A stretch of 64,000 nucleotides of DNA. Source: Croceimicrobium sp963974215. Lineage in GTDB: Bacteria > Bacteroidota > Bacteroidia > Flavobacteriales > Schleiferiaceae. Where the stretch lies: positions 186,001 through 250,000 of the forward strand of contig CAXBBL010000007.1 of the NCBI GenBank assembly GCA_963974215.1, read 5' to 3'. A program made the translations under genes and the position numbers. Numbering within the stretch: position 1 is the first letter of the stretch; each line of letters begins with the position of its first letter. This document shows, piece by piece, positions 43,072 through 51,697 of the stretch. The notes under the pieces were generated by a model. The model worked only from the letters and a program-made list of their open reading frames with translations, ran no database searches and was not told where the DNA came from.

Positions 43072-44555
43072 ACTCTATTAGCCTTCCATTTACTTTGGCT
43101 AGAAGCACTATTAGCCAACTGCTTAGCCCCTTTACTTACTTTATTTCCTGCCAAAAGATGTGCGCTAATCATAGCAGCAATTTCTTCATGGCCCGCGGTA
43201 TTTTTATCGAGTAACTCAGGCGAAAAGTGTTTGTTAACGAAATGTGTATCGAAGTTACCTGTGATAAAAGCCTCGTGCTCCATTACAAATTTGGCGAACT
43301 CCATGGTAGTGCTTAAGCCAACAATTTTATAATCCTCAATCGCTCTTATCATGCGCAAGCGGGCTTCTTCACGGTCTTTCCCATACGTTACCAATTTCGA
43401 AATCATGGGATCGTAATAAATCGGAATATCCATCCCTTCTACAAAGCCGTCATCTACTCTAACACCTACGCCATGGGGACGCTTGTAAACTCTTAAATTA
43501 CCGATGTCGGGCATAAAGTTTTCACGGGCATTCTCAGCATAAACGCGTACCTCAATGGAATGACCGTGGATTTTAAGATCTTCCTGGCCAAAAGAAAGTT
43601 TTTCACCACGCGCTACTCTAATTTGTTCTTTCACCAAATCTACCCCAGTAATCATTTCTGTAACGGGATGTTCAACTTGCAAACGCGTATTCATTTCCAT
43701 GAAATAAAAATTGTGTTGCTCGTCCATAATAAACTCTACCGTTCCAGCACCAATATAGTCGCAAGCACGGGCTACATCGACTGCCTTCGCTCCCATTTCC
43801 GCTCTTAATTGCTCATTAATTATAATGGAGGGCGCTTCTTCAATTACCTTTTGGTGGCGACGTTGAACAGAGCATTCACGCTCGAAAAGATGCACACGGT
43901 TACCATGGGTATCGCATAATACTTGTACTTCAATGTGGCGGGGAGAACCCACGTATTTTTCAATAAAAACGGCACCATTGCCAAAAGCACTTTTTGCTTC
44001 AGAAATGGCAGAATGGATTTGTTCTTCTAATTCTTCCTCTTTTTCAACCACGCGCATCCCTTTACCACCACCACCAGCACTGGCTTTAATTAAAACCGGA
44101 AAACCAATTTCGCGGCAAATATCAATGGCTTGATTAGGATCATCAATAGCTCCTTCCGTACCAGGAACTAGCGGAATATTAAAAGCTTTAGCCGCTTCTT
44201 TAGCGGAAAGCTTATCCCCCATTATTTTCATAGATTCAGCGCTAGGGCCAATAAAGGTGATGCCTGCATCTTGCACCGACTGGGCAAATGCACCATTCTC
44301 ACTTAAAAAACCATAACCTGGGTGTATCCCATCTACCTTGAGTTGTAGCGCTAGTTCGATAATTTTATCACCTAAAAGATAGCTTTGTGCCGAAGGAGCT
44401 GGACCGAGTAATACCGCTTCATCTGCATACTTTACATGCGGAGAATTTCGGTCTGCCTCGGAGTACACCGCCACAGTTTTAATACCCATTTCGCGAGCCG
44501 ATTTCATTATTCGCAATGCAATCTCTCCTCTATTGGCAACTAATATCTTATTCAT
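43068..44555 (-). CDS. accC: biotin carboxylase (acetyl-CoA carboxylase subunit)
   Basis: The 495-residue protein has the biotin carboxylase fold: the N-terminus (I-L-V-A-N-R-G-E-I-A-L-R-I), the ATP-grasp loop K-A-S-A-G-G-G-G-K-G-M-R, and F-E-R-E-C-S-V-Q-R-R-H-Q-K-V-I-E-E. It also has the M-N-T-R-L-Q-V-E-H-P-V-T-E motif. It carboxylates biotin on a carrier protein. No accB or carboxyltransferase gene is adjacent, so it could also serve a propionyl-CoA carboxylase. The C-terminal tail is somewhat longer than in E. coli AccC. Confidence 0.9.
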   Translation of the reverse strand: MNKILVANRGEIALRIMKSAREMGIKTVAVYSEADRNSPHVKYADEAVLLGPAPSAQSYLLGDKIIELALQLKVDGIHPGYGFLSENGAFAQSVQDAGITFIGPSAESMKIMGDKLSAKEAAKAFNIPLVPGTEGAIDDPNQAIDICREIGFPVLIKASAGGGGKGMRVVEKEEELEEQIHSAISEAKSAFGNGAVFIEKYVGSPRHIEVQVLCDTHGNRVHLFERECSVQRRHQKVIEEAPSIIINEQLRAEMGAKAVDVARACDYIGAGTVEFIMDEQHNFYFMEMNTRLQVEHPVTEMITGVDLVKEQIRVARGEKLSFGQEDLKIHGHSIEVRVYAENARENFMPDIGNLRVYKRPHGVGVRVDDGFVEGMDIPIYYDPMISKLVTYGKDREEARLRMIRAIEDYKIVGLSTTMEFAKFVMEHEAFITGNFDTHFVNKHFSPELLDKNTAGHEEIAAMISAHLLAGNKVSKGAKQLANSASSQSKWKANRV

Positions 44556-45282
44556 GAATGATCTTTTAGGACAGCTAAATTACTACTGCCTAAGGGAAAT
44601 ATCCTAAAAACGTAGCATTATTTTGCCTTGTAATAGAAGGAAAAGCCTCTATTTCGTCCTACCTTATTTCTAAGTACGATAGCGAAATGAAAATCAGGAG
44701 GATAGAAAATTTGACTTTAAACCTGAGTTCGGCGTAAAATTAGACCTCAGACCTCTTATAAATAGTGGGTTTTAAGCCGAAGCACTGAAGCAATAGCGAG
44801 CTTTACGAAGGGCTAAGGCGCCAAAAACTGCTTTTTAGAAGATGCTTACAAGTTTTTTCCAATAAAAGCGAAAATCTGAGGCTATAATTTTAGGTCGAAC
44901 TCAAGTTTTAAACAATCTCAAACCGCGGTCCTTTGATATAATAAGCTAATGCACCAAACTAAGCCCGCACATCGTAGGTGGTGAAAACCCTAGATTAAAA
45001 AGATGGTTTCACAAGACCTTAAAAATCATTGCTAATGTTTTAAAAACACTCTGTAAGGATAACCAAGAAAAAATGAATTTCCAAGGTATTGATTCTTAGA
45101 ATAAATTCCCTTTTAAGCTCTAGAAATTTTCACAACAAAATCATTCGAAACTCTCTTATTATTAATGCTTTACCTCCTTACTAACACCTAAGTCAAAATA
45201 ACAAATAACCAATAAATATAACGATATTCGCAGCCTCAAACTAACCTGATAAACGGGTTACTTTTTAGCATCCAAACTCTGC
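44556..45282. other. 727-bp intergenic region between accC and the PAS protein
   Basis: The region is AT-rich and divergent. It contains the MITE-like copy B (44719-44908). Outside it, no open reading frame, strong hairpin or exact TAnnTTTG promoter was found; the stretch 44909-45282 appears empty apart from possible weak promoters. Confidence 0.5.
44719..44908 (+). repeat. MITE-like intergenic element, copy B (190 bp)
   Basis: Copy B is bounded by AAACCTGAG and CTCAAGTTT with imperfect terminal inverted repeats of about 36 bases. It is the inverted counterpart of 30314-30577, matching it almost base for base apart from the 74-base extra segment of copy A and scattered changes. The hairpin that is perfect in copy A is degraded here (GCAATAGC..GCTTTACG). 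It encodes nothing. Confidence 0.85.
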
Positions 45283-48200
45283 ATGAATATTACCCTTTTC
45301 CATATTGAAAGCAATATTGACGAGCAGCTGAAATTAGAAAACCAGTTGCGGCTTTTAAAGTTGTGGGAAATTACCCTTAAAAAGTTTAGCCATTTAGCAG
45401 CAGCTAAGGAAAAACTAAAGGACCATAGGCCTGATTTACTACTAATCAGCCTAAACAAGGACTTGTTAAATACAGCTGATTTTGTTGCCCAACTAGAAAG
45501 CCTAACTTTACATACGCCTTGCCTTCTTCTCCTAGATAGTGAGGTGCCAATTGCGGATTTACCTAGTCTGCTTTGGCAATTCCCGCTTTTTTATAAACAT
45601 GACTTTGATAGCGATAAACTAAACTTACAGCTCAAACCTCTGGCCGACCAAAAAGCTTTGGAAATTAAACACAGCGAAGTTTTATCCGAATTAGAATGGC
45701 AAAAAACCCGTTTGGGTATATTCGGCTTGACTGGGCATATTTATATAATTCGTTCTGACATAAATGGATTTTACACCTATGCAAACGATTTGTTTAAGAA
45801 GGGCTTTCTCAAGCCAGGCGAGGAGATTGTCGGTAAAAGTACCTTAAGTCATATTGACCCGCAAGACCACGATCTTACCTTAAAGATTGTCGAAAAGGCC
45901 ATGCAGAATCCGGGGGAAATTTTTACGGTAAATTTAAGGAAGCCATCGGCCAAAACTAGTAATCTTGTTAACACAAAATGGGAATTCACTGCCTTAGCTG
46001 ATCAGCACGGAACTGTTAAGGAAATTCAGTGCGTTGGCTATGATATGTCTGATGCGGAAAGCAAGGAGTTTGAGCTGAAAAAGGTAAAGGAGGAACAAGA
46101 GCTAATTTTAAAAAACAGCACCAGTTTAAGTCTTTTACTCGATGAAAACCTTGTTATTCAGTTATCAAAAGGTTCTGGTAATATTCTTTCTAGCGAAAGC
46201 AAAGGTAGTTTGGAGGGAAAGGATTTTGGCAGCTTTATTTTAGCTAAGGATAGAAAGGAGTGGGAAGATTTTCTCTCTAAATATTTGCAAGGCTCAGATA
46301 ATGAGGCATCTATAAAAATGCGTCTAAAAAACATTGACGGTCTGTCCTTGTGGGCCAATATCATGCTCCGCAAAATTAATTCAGATAGTAGAGGTAAATC
46401 CAATCGCTACCTCTTAACTCTAAGAGAAGTAACCAAAGAGCATCAATTAGAAAAGGAGAAGAATGCCCTACTAATACAAACGCTTGAAGCTTTAGATGAT
46501 TTAAAGTTTTATCAAAAGGCCATGGATAAGCATGCCCTTGTAGCAATAACGGATCCTGAAGGATATTATATTTATGTAAATGACTATTACTGCAATATTA
46601 ACGGCTACGAAATCAGCGAGTTAATAGGTAAACATGTGGATATTGTAAAATCAGATTATCATCCAGAGAGCTTTCATAAGTCGATTTGGGAGACTTTAAA
46701 TTCTGGAAAAATTTGGCAAGGGGAACATCAAAACAAGAATAAAGATGGCAGCTATTACTGGGTAAAGTGTAGCACCATACCTAAGTTCGATAAACGGACT
46801 TCAAATATCACCAGCTTTATTAGCATACAGACCGATATCAGCGATCAAAAAACTACTGAAAAAGAACTTCTAAATAGTCAAAGTAATCTAAGTAATACGC
46901 TCAACAGTATTAGCCAAGAGGTATGGTCAATTAACACTGATTACGAGTTAACTATTTTCAATCGCTTATTTCAAAAGCATTTCTATGATTTTTTCAATTT
47001 CAAATTGCAGCCCAAACAAAACATACTTAAAATAGAATCACTTCCTAAAGAAATATCCAAACGCTACAAAGAGCGCTATGATAGGGCCTTCAAAGGAGAA
47101 GCACACACCTATTTTGATGAATATATTGATCCTCAAAGCAAAAAGAATAAATACCTTGAAGTGAGAGTGCTACCAACAGTCAATCAAAATGACGAAATTT
47201 CTGGAGCAACCATTTACTCTGAGGACATTACCGCGAGAAAAGTGAGGGAAGAGGAACTGAGGGAGCTGTTATTACGATTTGAACTGACGACAAAGTCCAA
47301 TAATTTAGGTATTTGGGACTATGACCTTATCTCCAGTAAATTAAACTGGGATGAGAATATGTTCAAATTATATGAAATTGAAGATAAAGAAGACATTACA
47401 TGGGATGAATGGACTCTACTTCTCGAGCCTAAAAGCCTTCAAGTACTCCTAAATGATTTTGATAAAGCACTGCAAAGTGATAGTCATAATTTCAATACAT
47501 CCTTTAAAATTAAAATTAAAAATGGCACTAAATCAATTACTTCTTTAGCTAAAATTTTAAGAGATGAAAAGGGCAAACCTTATCGAGCGATTGGTTTAAA
47601 TTGGGACATTAGTAAAACGGTGCAGTACGAAGAGAATTTGCGTCAATCATTGAAAGAAAAAGAGAATATCTTGAATTCTATTAATGACGGTTTTATAGTT
47701 CTTGACCAAGATATGCAAGTTACGAGCATTAACAAATCCGCCTGTAATATACTAGATGTTACCGAAGAAGATGTTTTGGGTAAGTCTCTTTGGACTGAGC
47801 CTGAAGATCAGAAGCAGTCTGAGTTTTACGCTGTTTTCAAAAAATGTCTCGATACAAATACTGGGGCAAATGTCAATGGCATTGACCGTGTTTCCAATAA
47901 TTGGATCGATGCGACAGTTTATCCTGGCGAAAATGGCTTGGTAATATTCTTCAAAGACATTACCCTAGAAAAAATTAGATCCATTGAGTTGGAGAAAGTG
48001 CGCAATAATCAAGCAGCACTGATTAACACGACCAAAGACTTAATTTGGTCGGTTAATACCAAATTGGAATTAGTGGCTTTTAACGATCAATTTGGGCATC
48101 ACCAGACGGATATGGGCGCTCTGCTTCCACTAGAAGGTCGATTGGTGTTTAATAAGCATAGTGCAAATTACATTGAGCAATGGAAAAAACTCTATGAAAA

Positions 48201-48588
48201 GGCCTTAGCGGGAGAAACGGTAATGAGAACTGTTGAGGAAAACAGTCTGCTCTATTCCTTGGCCCTCTACCCTATTATTAATGGCAATAATGAAGTGGAA
48301 GGAGTTGCTTGCTATGCACGCGACATTACCGAAACCGAAGCCTATCTCAAGGCCATTGAAATGCAAAATAATGAACTGAAGGATATTGCCTGGATGCAAT
48401 CCCACATTGTAAGAGCTCCAATTGCCAGAATCTTGGGTTTAGTTGAACTTATTAAAGACGAACAGTTAATTGAAAACCACAGTTTAAACTGTTACTTACA
48501 AAGCATAAATAGTTCAGCCGTAGAACTCGACAATATCGTCGAAAAAATTACTAAGAAAACGCACACCGCCAAAATTAAAGGAATCTAA
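45283..48588 (+). CDS. giant multi-PAS sensor protein with kinase dimerisation domain but no ATPase domain
   Basis: The 1101-residue protein begins with a receiver-like fold (about 1-120) whose phospho-acceptor aspartate is missing (L-L-L-I-S-L-N). About seven PAS/PAC units follow (roughly 145-1020), for example I-T-D-P-E-G-Y-Y-I-Y-V-N-D-Y-Y-C and Y-W-V-K-C-S-T-I-P-K-F-D. It ends with a HisKA-like helix containing W-M-Q-S-H-I-V-R-A-P-I-A-R (His1041). The stop comes 60 residues later, with no HATPase domain. mnmE starts 15 bases on, so no frameshifted ATPase follows. Confidence 0.85.
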   Translation: MNITLFHIESNIDEQLKLENQLRLLKLWEITLKKFSHLAAAKEKLKDHRPDLLLISLNKDLLNTADFVAQLESLTLHTPCLLLLDSEVPIADLPSLLWQFPLFYKHDFDSDKLNLQLKPLADQKALEIKHSEVLSELEWQKTRLGIFGLTGHIYIIRSDINGFYTYANDLFKKGFLKPGEEIVGKSTLSHIDPQDHDLTLKIVEKAMQNPGEIFTVNLRKPSAKTSNLVNTKWEFTALADQHGTVKEIQCVGYDMSDAESKEFELKKVKEEQELILKNSTSLSLLLDENLVIQLSKGSGNILSSESKGSLEGKDFGSFILAKDRKEWEDFLSKYLQGSDNEASIKMRLKNIDGLSLWANIMLRKINSDSRGKSNRYLLTLREVTKEHQLEKEKNALLIQTLEALDDLKFYQKAMDKHALVAITDPEGYYIYVNDYYCNINGYEISELIGKHVDIVKSDYHPESFHKSIWETLNSGKIWQGEHQNKNKDGSYYWVKCSTIPKFDKRTSNITSFISIQTDISDQKTTEKELLNSQSNLSNTLNSISQEVWSINTDYELTIFNRLFQKHFYDFFNFKLQPKQNILKIESLPKEISKRYKERYDRAFKGEAHTYFDEYIDPQSKKNKYLEVRVLPTVNQNDEISGATIYSEDITARKVREEELRELLLRFELTTKSNNLGIWDYDLISSKLNWDENMFKLYEIEDKEDITWDEWTLLLEPKSLQVLLNDFDKALQSDSHNFNTSFKIKIKNGTKSITSLAKILRDEKGKPYRAIGLNWDISKTVQYEENLRQSLKEKENILNSINDGFIVLDQDMQVTSINKSACNILDVTEEDVLGKSLWTEPEDQKQSEFYAVFKKCLDTNTGANVNGIDRVSNNWIDATVYPGENGLVIFFKDITLEKIRSIELEKVRNNQAALINTTKDLIWSVNTKLELVAFNDQFGHHQTDMGALLPLEGRLVFNKHSANYIEQWKKLYEKALAGETVMRTVEENSLLYSLALYPIINGNNEVEGVACYARDITETEAYLKAIEMQNNELKDIAWMQSHIVRAPIARILGLVELIKDEQLIENHSLNCYLQSINSSAVELDNIVEKITKKTHTAKIKGI

Positions 48589-48603
48589 GCCTACCTTTGC
48601 GGC

Positions 48604-50001
48604 ATGAGAATGGAAGACACTATTTGCGCCCTTTCTACCCCGCAGGGTATGGGAGCAATTGCAATGATTAGGGTATCGGGACCGGAAACTTTTAGCATTT
48701 TAACGGATATCTTCAAACCTTTTAGCGCACGCCACCACATTGGCGCAGCTAAGGCCTACCAAAATCTTTTCGGTAAAATCCAAAATGGCGAGCATACGGT
48801 TGATGAAGTTATGCTATCCGTTTACCGAGGCCCCAATTCTTATACGGGCGACGATGTGGCCGAAATCGCTTGCCACGGCTCGGTTTACATTCAAGAACAA
48901 ATAATCCGTCTCTTATTAGCCAAAGGCGTCCGTTTAGCCGACCCGGGGGAATATACTTTACGCGCCTTTATTAATGGCAAAATGGACCTTTCGCAAGCCG
49001 AAGCGGTAGCGGATCTTATTGCTTCCGAAAACAAGGCCTCCCATCAAGTCGCATTACAACACATGCGCGGCGGTTTTTCCCAAGAAATTAAGGCCCTGCG
49101 CGAAGAACTGATTCAATTTGCCGCCCTAGTTGAATTGGAATTAGACTTTTCAGAAGAAGACGTTGAATTCGCCGATCGTCAGAAATTAGAGGATTTGGTT
49201 AATCGTATTAAAACTGTACTTCTACGCCTTATCGAATCCTACGATACAGGTAATGTTATAAAAAACGGGGTTTCGGTGGCCATCGTGGGAGCACCCAATG
49301 TGGGTAAATCGACCCTTTTAAATGCACTTTTAAACGAAGAACGCGCCATTGTAAGCGCCGTGGCTGGTACAACCCGCGACAGTATTGAAGACAGCATTCA
49401 ACTCAATGGCATCAGCTTCCGCTTTATCGATACTGCCGGTATTCGCGAAACCGAAGATGAAGTGGAAAGTATTGGTATTGAGCGCACTTTCCAAAAGATT
49501 GAGCAAAGCGAATTAGTCCTTTACCTAATTGATGGCAGCCGCTCTGAATTTAAAAATCACCAAGCGCTTATTCAAGAGGAACTACAAACTTTGAAGGAGA
49601 AATGCCTCGATAAAAAGCTGCTGCTGGTAATCAACAAAGAAGACCTTGCCGATAAGGCCCTCATTGCAGAAAGTCTTGGAAATGAAGACTATTTGTACAT
49701 CGCCGCCAAAGAGAAACAAGGCCTCGAAGCGCTAATCCTTAAACTCACCAAGCTCTTTAACTGGCAAGAGCTCGCGGCTTCTCAAACTATTGTCACCAAT
49801 GCCCGTCACTTGCAGGCTCTTCAGCAAAGTTTAGACGATATCTACCGCGTAATCGACGGATTAAAGCACGATTTAAGTGGCGATTTATTAGCTTTTGAAA
49901 TTCGCGAAGCCCTACAGCATTTGGGCAGCATTATTGGCGAAGTGGACGTGGATAAAGATATTTTAGGCGCTATTTTTAGCAAGTTCTGTATCGGTAAGTA
50001 A
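48604..50001 (+). CDS. mnmE: tRNA modification GTPase MnmE
   Basis: The 465-residue protein makes 5-carboxymethylaminomethyl uridine with MnmG. The N-terminal tetrahydrofolate-binding domain begins near D-T-I-C-A-L-S-T-P. The G domain has G-A-P-N-V-G-K-S, D-T-A-G-I-R and N-K-E-D, and the protein ends in the universal F-C-I-G-K. The start may be at 48610. The last 18 bases double as the attachment site of the downstream element, and the gene remains intact. Confidence 0.95.
   Translation: MRMEDTICALSTPQGMGAIAMIRVSGPETFSILTDIFKPFSARHHIGAAKAYQNLFGKIQNGEHTVDEVMLSVYRGPNSYTGDDVAEIACHGSVYIQEQIIRLLLAKGVRLADPGEYTLRAFINGKMDLSQAEAVADLIASENKASHQVALQHMRGGFSQEIKALREELIQFAALVELELDFSEEDVEFADRQKLEDLVNRIKTVLLRLIESYDTGNVIKNGVSVAIVGAPNVGKSTLLNALLNEERAIVSAVAGTTRDSIEDSIQLNGISFRFIDTAGIRETEDEVESIGIERTFQKIEQSELVLYLIDGSRSEFKNHQALIQEELQTLKEKCLDKKLLLVINKEDLADKALIAESLGNEDYLYIAAKEKQGLEALILKLTKLFNWQELAASQTIVTNARHLQALQQSLDDIYRVIDGLKHDLSGDLLAFEIREALQHLGSIIGEVDVDKDILGAIFSKFCIGK
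49984..50001 (+). other. putative attL: 3' end of mnmE used as integration site
   Basis: TTCTGTATCGGTAAGTAA encodes the end of the conserved F-C-I-G-K plus the stop. Salmonella genomic island 1 integrates at the same 18 bases of its host mnmE (trmE). An integrase lies 591 bases downstream. No second copy is seen in the window, so attR would be beyond the right edge. Confidence 0.65.
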
Positions 50002-50110
50002 CTACCTTTCCCTTAGTTAGCTAAACTCTTCTTTTAGTGCAGTTTAGAATGTTTTTCTTTCCTTTATTTGTTACTCATTTGCCCTTTATTTCGTATCTTT
50101 CGTTACTGAT

Positions 50111-50218
50111 TTGTTGCTGATACAACAATTTTTGTTTCTAGCAACAAGTATTCAGGAACTAGGGAGAGATTATGTTACATAGCGATACACGCAGTTACAT
50201 TCTGATACTTCCTGATAC
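50111..50218 (+). promoter_or_regulatory. cluster of short repeats before the integrase operon
   Basis: The segment contains CTGATAC three times (50117-50123, 50202-50208, 50212-50218) plus CGATAC at 50183-50188. It also has the inverted repeat TTGTTG..CAACAA (50111-50128) and GTTACAT twice near 50174 and 50194. The position between attL and the integrase suggests arm-type recombinase sites or a repressor operator; this is inference. Confidence 0.45.
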
Positions 50219-50241
50219 AGAATCAAGAAAAGAGAGAAACC

Positions 50242-50595
50242 ATGAGTAGCAACATGCGGATTCCGAAAATCTGCCAAGAATGCGGAAGCGATTTCATTGC
50301 CAAAACCACGGTAACACAATTCTGTAGCGACCGATGTTCCAAGCGAGCATATAAGAAAAGGAAGCGCAAACAGAAGGTTGATGCCATCCCTACCCTCCCA
50401 GAGCAAAAGAAAGCTCAAGCTTCTACAGTTGTAAACGATAAGCAGTTTCTCAGCATTGCCGAAACCTGCCAACTTCTAGGAACAAGCAGAATGACCCTAT
50501 ACCGCCAAATCAAGGGCGGAACCATTCCTGCGGCCAAAGTTGGTGCACGCACCATTATTAAGAGAACTGATATTGAAAAACTGTTTACAGCATGA
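50242..50595 (+). CDS. zinc-ribbon / HTH_17 excisionase-like protein
   Basis: The 117-residue protein has an N-terminal zinc-ribbon (C-Q-E-C-G near residues 11-15, then F-C-S-D-R-C) and a basic linker. The C-terminal MerR-like HTH_17 domain reads S-I-A-E-T-C-Q-L-L-G-T-S-R-M-T-L-Y-R-Q-I. HTH_17 proteins act as excisionases (Xis) or regulators. The stop overlaps the integrase start, so the two are coupled. The ribbon resembles that of the host protein at 30685-31050. Confidence 0.82.
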   Translation: MSSNMRIPKICQECGSDFIAKTTVTQFCSDRCSKRAYKKRKRKQKVDAIPTLPEQKKAQASTVVNDKQFLSIAETCQLLGTSRMTLYRQIKGGTIPAAKVGARTIIKRTDIEKLFTA

Positions 50596-51686
50596 AAGTA
50601 ACATTGAGAGAACGCCACCAGGGCGGCAAGATCAGCTTATACCTAGACTACTACCATAAAGGCAAGCGCAAAGCTGAGTACCTGAAACTATATATTGAGC
50701 CAAACCCTAAATCCAAGGCTGAAAGGGAACTCAATAAAAAAACCATGCAGCTTGCAGAATCAATCCGAGCGAAACGTCTGATTGAAATTCAGAACGGTGT
50801 TTATGGTTTCCGAGACAATGAAAAGCTGAAAGGTAGTTTTATAGAGTACATTCAACTCTTAACCAGCAAGCGACACAACAGCAAAGGCAACTACGGGAAT
50901 TGGGACAGTATGCTTAAACACCTCAAAGGCTATATTCCTTATGACAAGACCTTTGAAGAAATAGACCGACAGTTTGTAATGGGTTTCAAAGAATACCTTG
51001 ACCATGATGCAAAGAAGTCAAGCGGTCAACCGCTTTCGCAAAACTCAAAGTACTCTTATTTTAATAAGCTACGAGCAGCACTCAAGCAAGCAGTTAAAGA
51101 CGGTATTATTCCAAGCAATCCAAGTGAAGGAGTTGAAGCCTTTAAACAAGGAGAACCTCAGCGAGAGTTTCTCACTTTGGAAGAATTACAAGCTACCGTC
51201 CATGCCGAATGTGAAATTCCTGCGATAAAGACTGCTTTTTTATTTTCAGCCCTCACGGGTTTAAGGTGGTCCGATATTGAGAAGCTTCTTTGGTCAGAAG
51301 TACAGCACTCAGATTCAATGGGGAACTACATTCGATTCAGGCAGAAGAAAACCAAAGGAGCAGAAACACTACCAATTTCAGAACAGGCCGTTAGCTTGCT
51401 CGGTGAAAGACGAGACAAGGACGAACGAGTATTCAAAGGATTGAAATACTCTTCATGGCACAATGTGAAACTACAGCAATGGATGATGAGAGCAGGAATC
51501 AGTAAAACCATTTCATTTCATTGTGCAAGACATACCTACGCTACTTTACAGCTTTCAGCAGGTACCGATATATACACCGTTTCAAAGCTCTTAGGACACA
51601 GAGAATTAAAAACCACTCAGATTTATGCCAAAATCATTGATGAGAAGAAGAAAGAAGCCGCGAACAAAATTCAAATCAAGCTTTAA
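50592..51686 (+). CDS. tyrosine site-specific integrase
   Basis: The 364-residue recombinase has an N-terminal SAM-like core-binding domain and the catalytic set Arg225 (in L-T-G-L-R-W), a lysine near 252, His310, Arg313 (H-C-A-R-H-T), His336 (L-L-G-H-R) and nucleophile Tyr345. It is of the Bacteroidota phage_int_SAM_5 type and most likely integrates the element at the mnmE 3' end. The start overlaps the upstream excisionase-like gene. Confidence 0.93.
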   Translation: MKVTLRERHQGGKISLYLDYYHKGKRKAEYLKLYIEPNPKSKAERELNKKTMQLAESIRAKRLIEIQNGVYGFRDNEKLKGSFIEYIQLLTSKRHNSKGNYGNWDSMLKHLKGYIPYDKTFEEIDRQFVMGFKEYLDHDAKKSSGQPLSQNSKYSYFNKLRAALKQAVKDGIIPSNPSEGVEAFKQGEPQREFLTLEELQATVHAECEIPAIKTAFLFSALTGLRWSDIEKLLWSEVQHSDSMGNYIRFRQKKTKGAETLPISEQAVSLLGERRDKDERVFKGLKYSSWHNVKLQQWMMRAGISKTISFHCARHTYATLQLSAGTDIYTVSKLLGHRELKTTQIYAKIIDEKKKEAANKIQIKL

Positions 51687-51697
51687 AATTTACTGGT

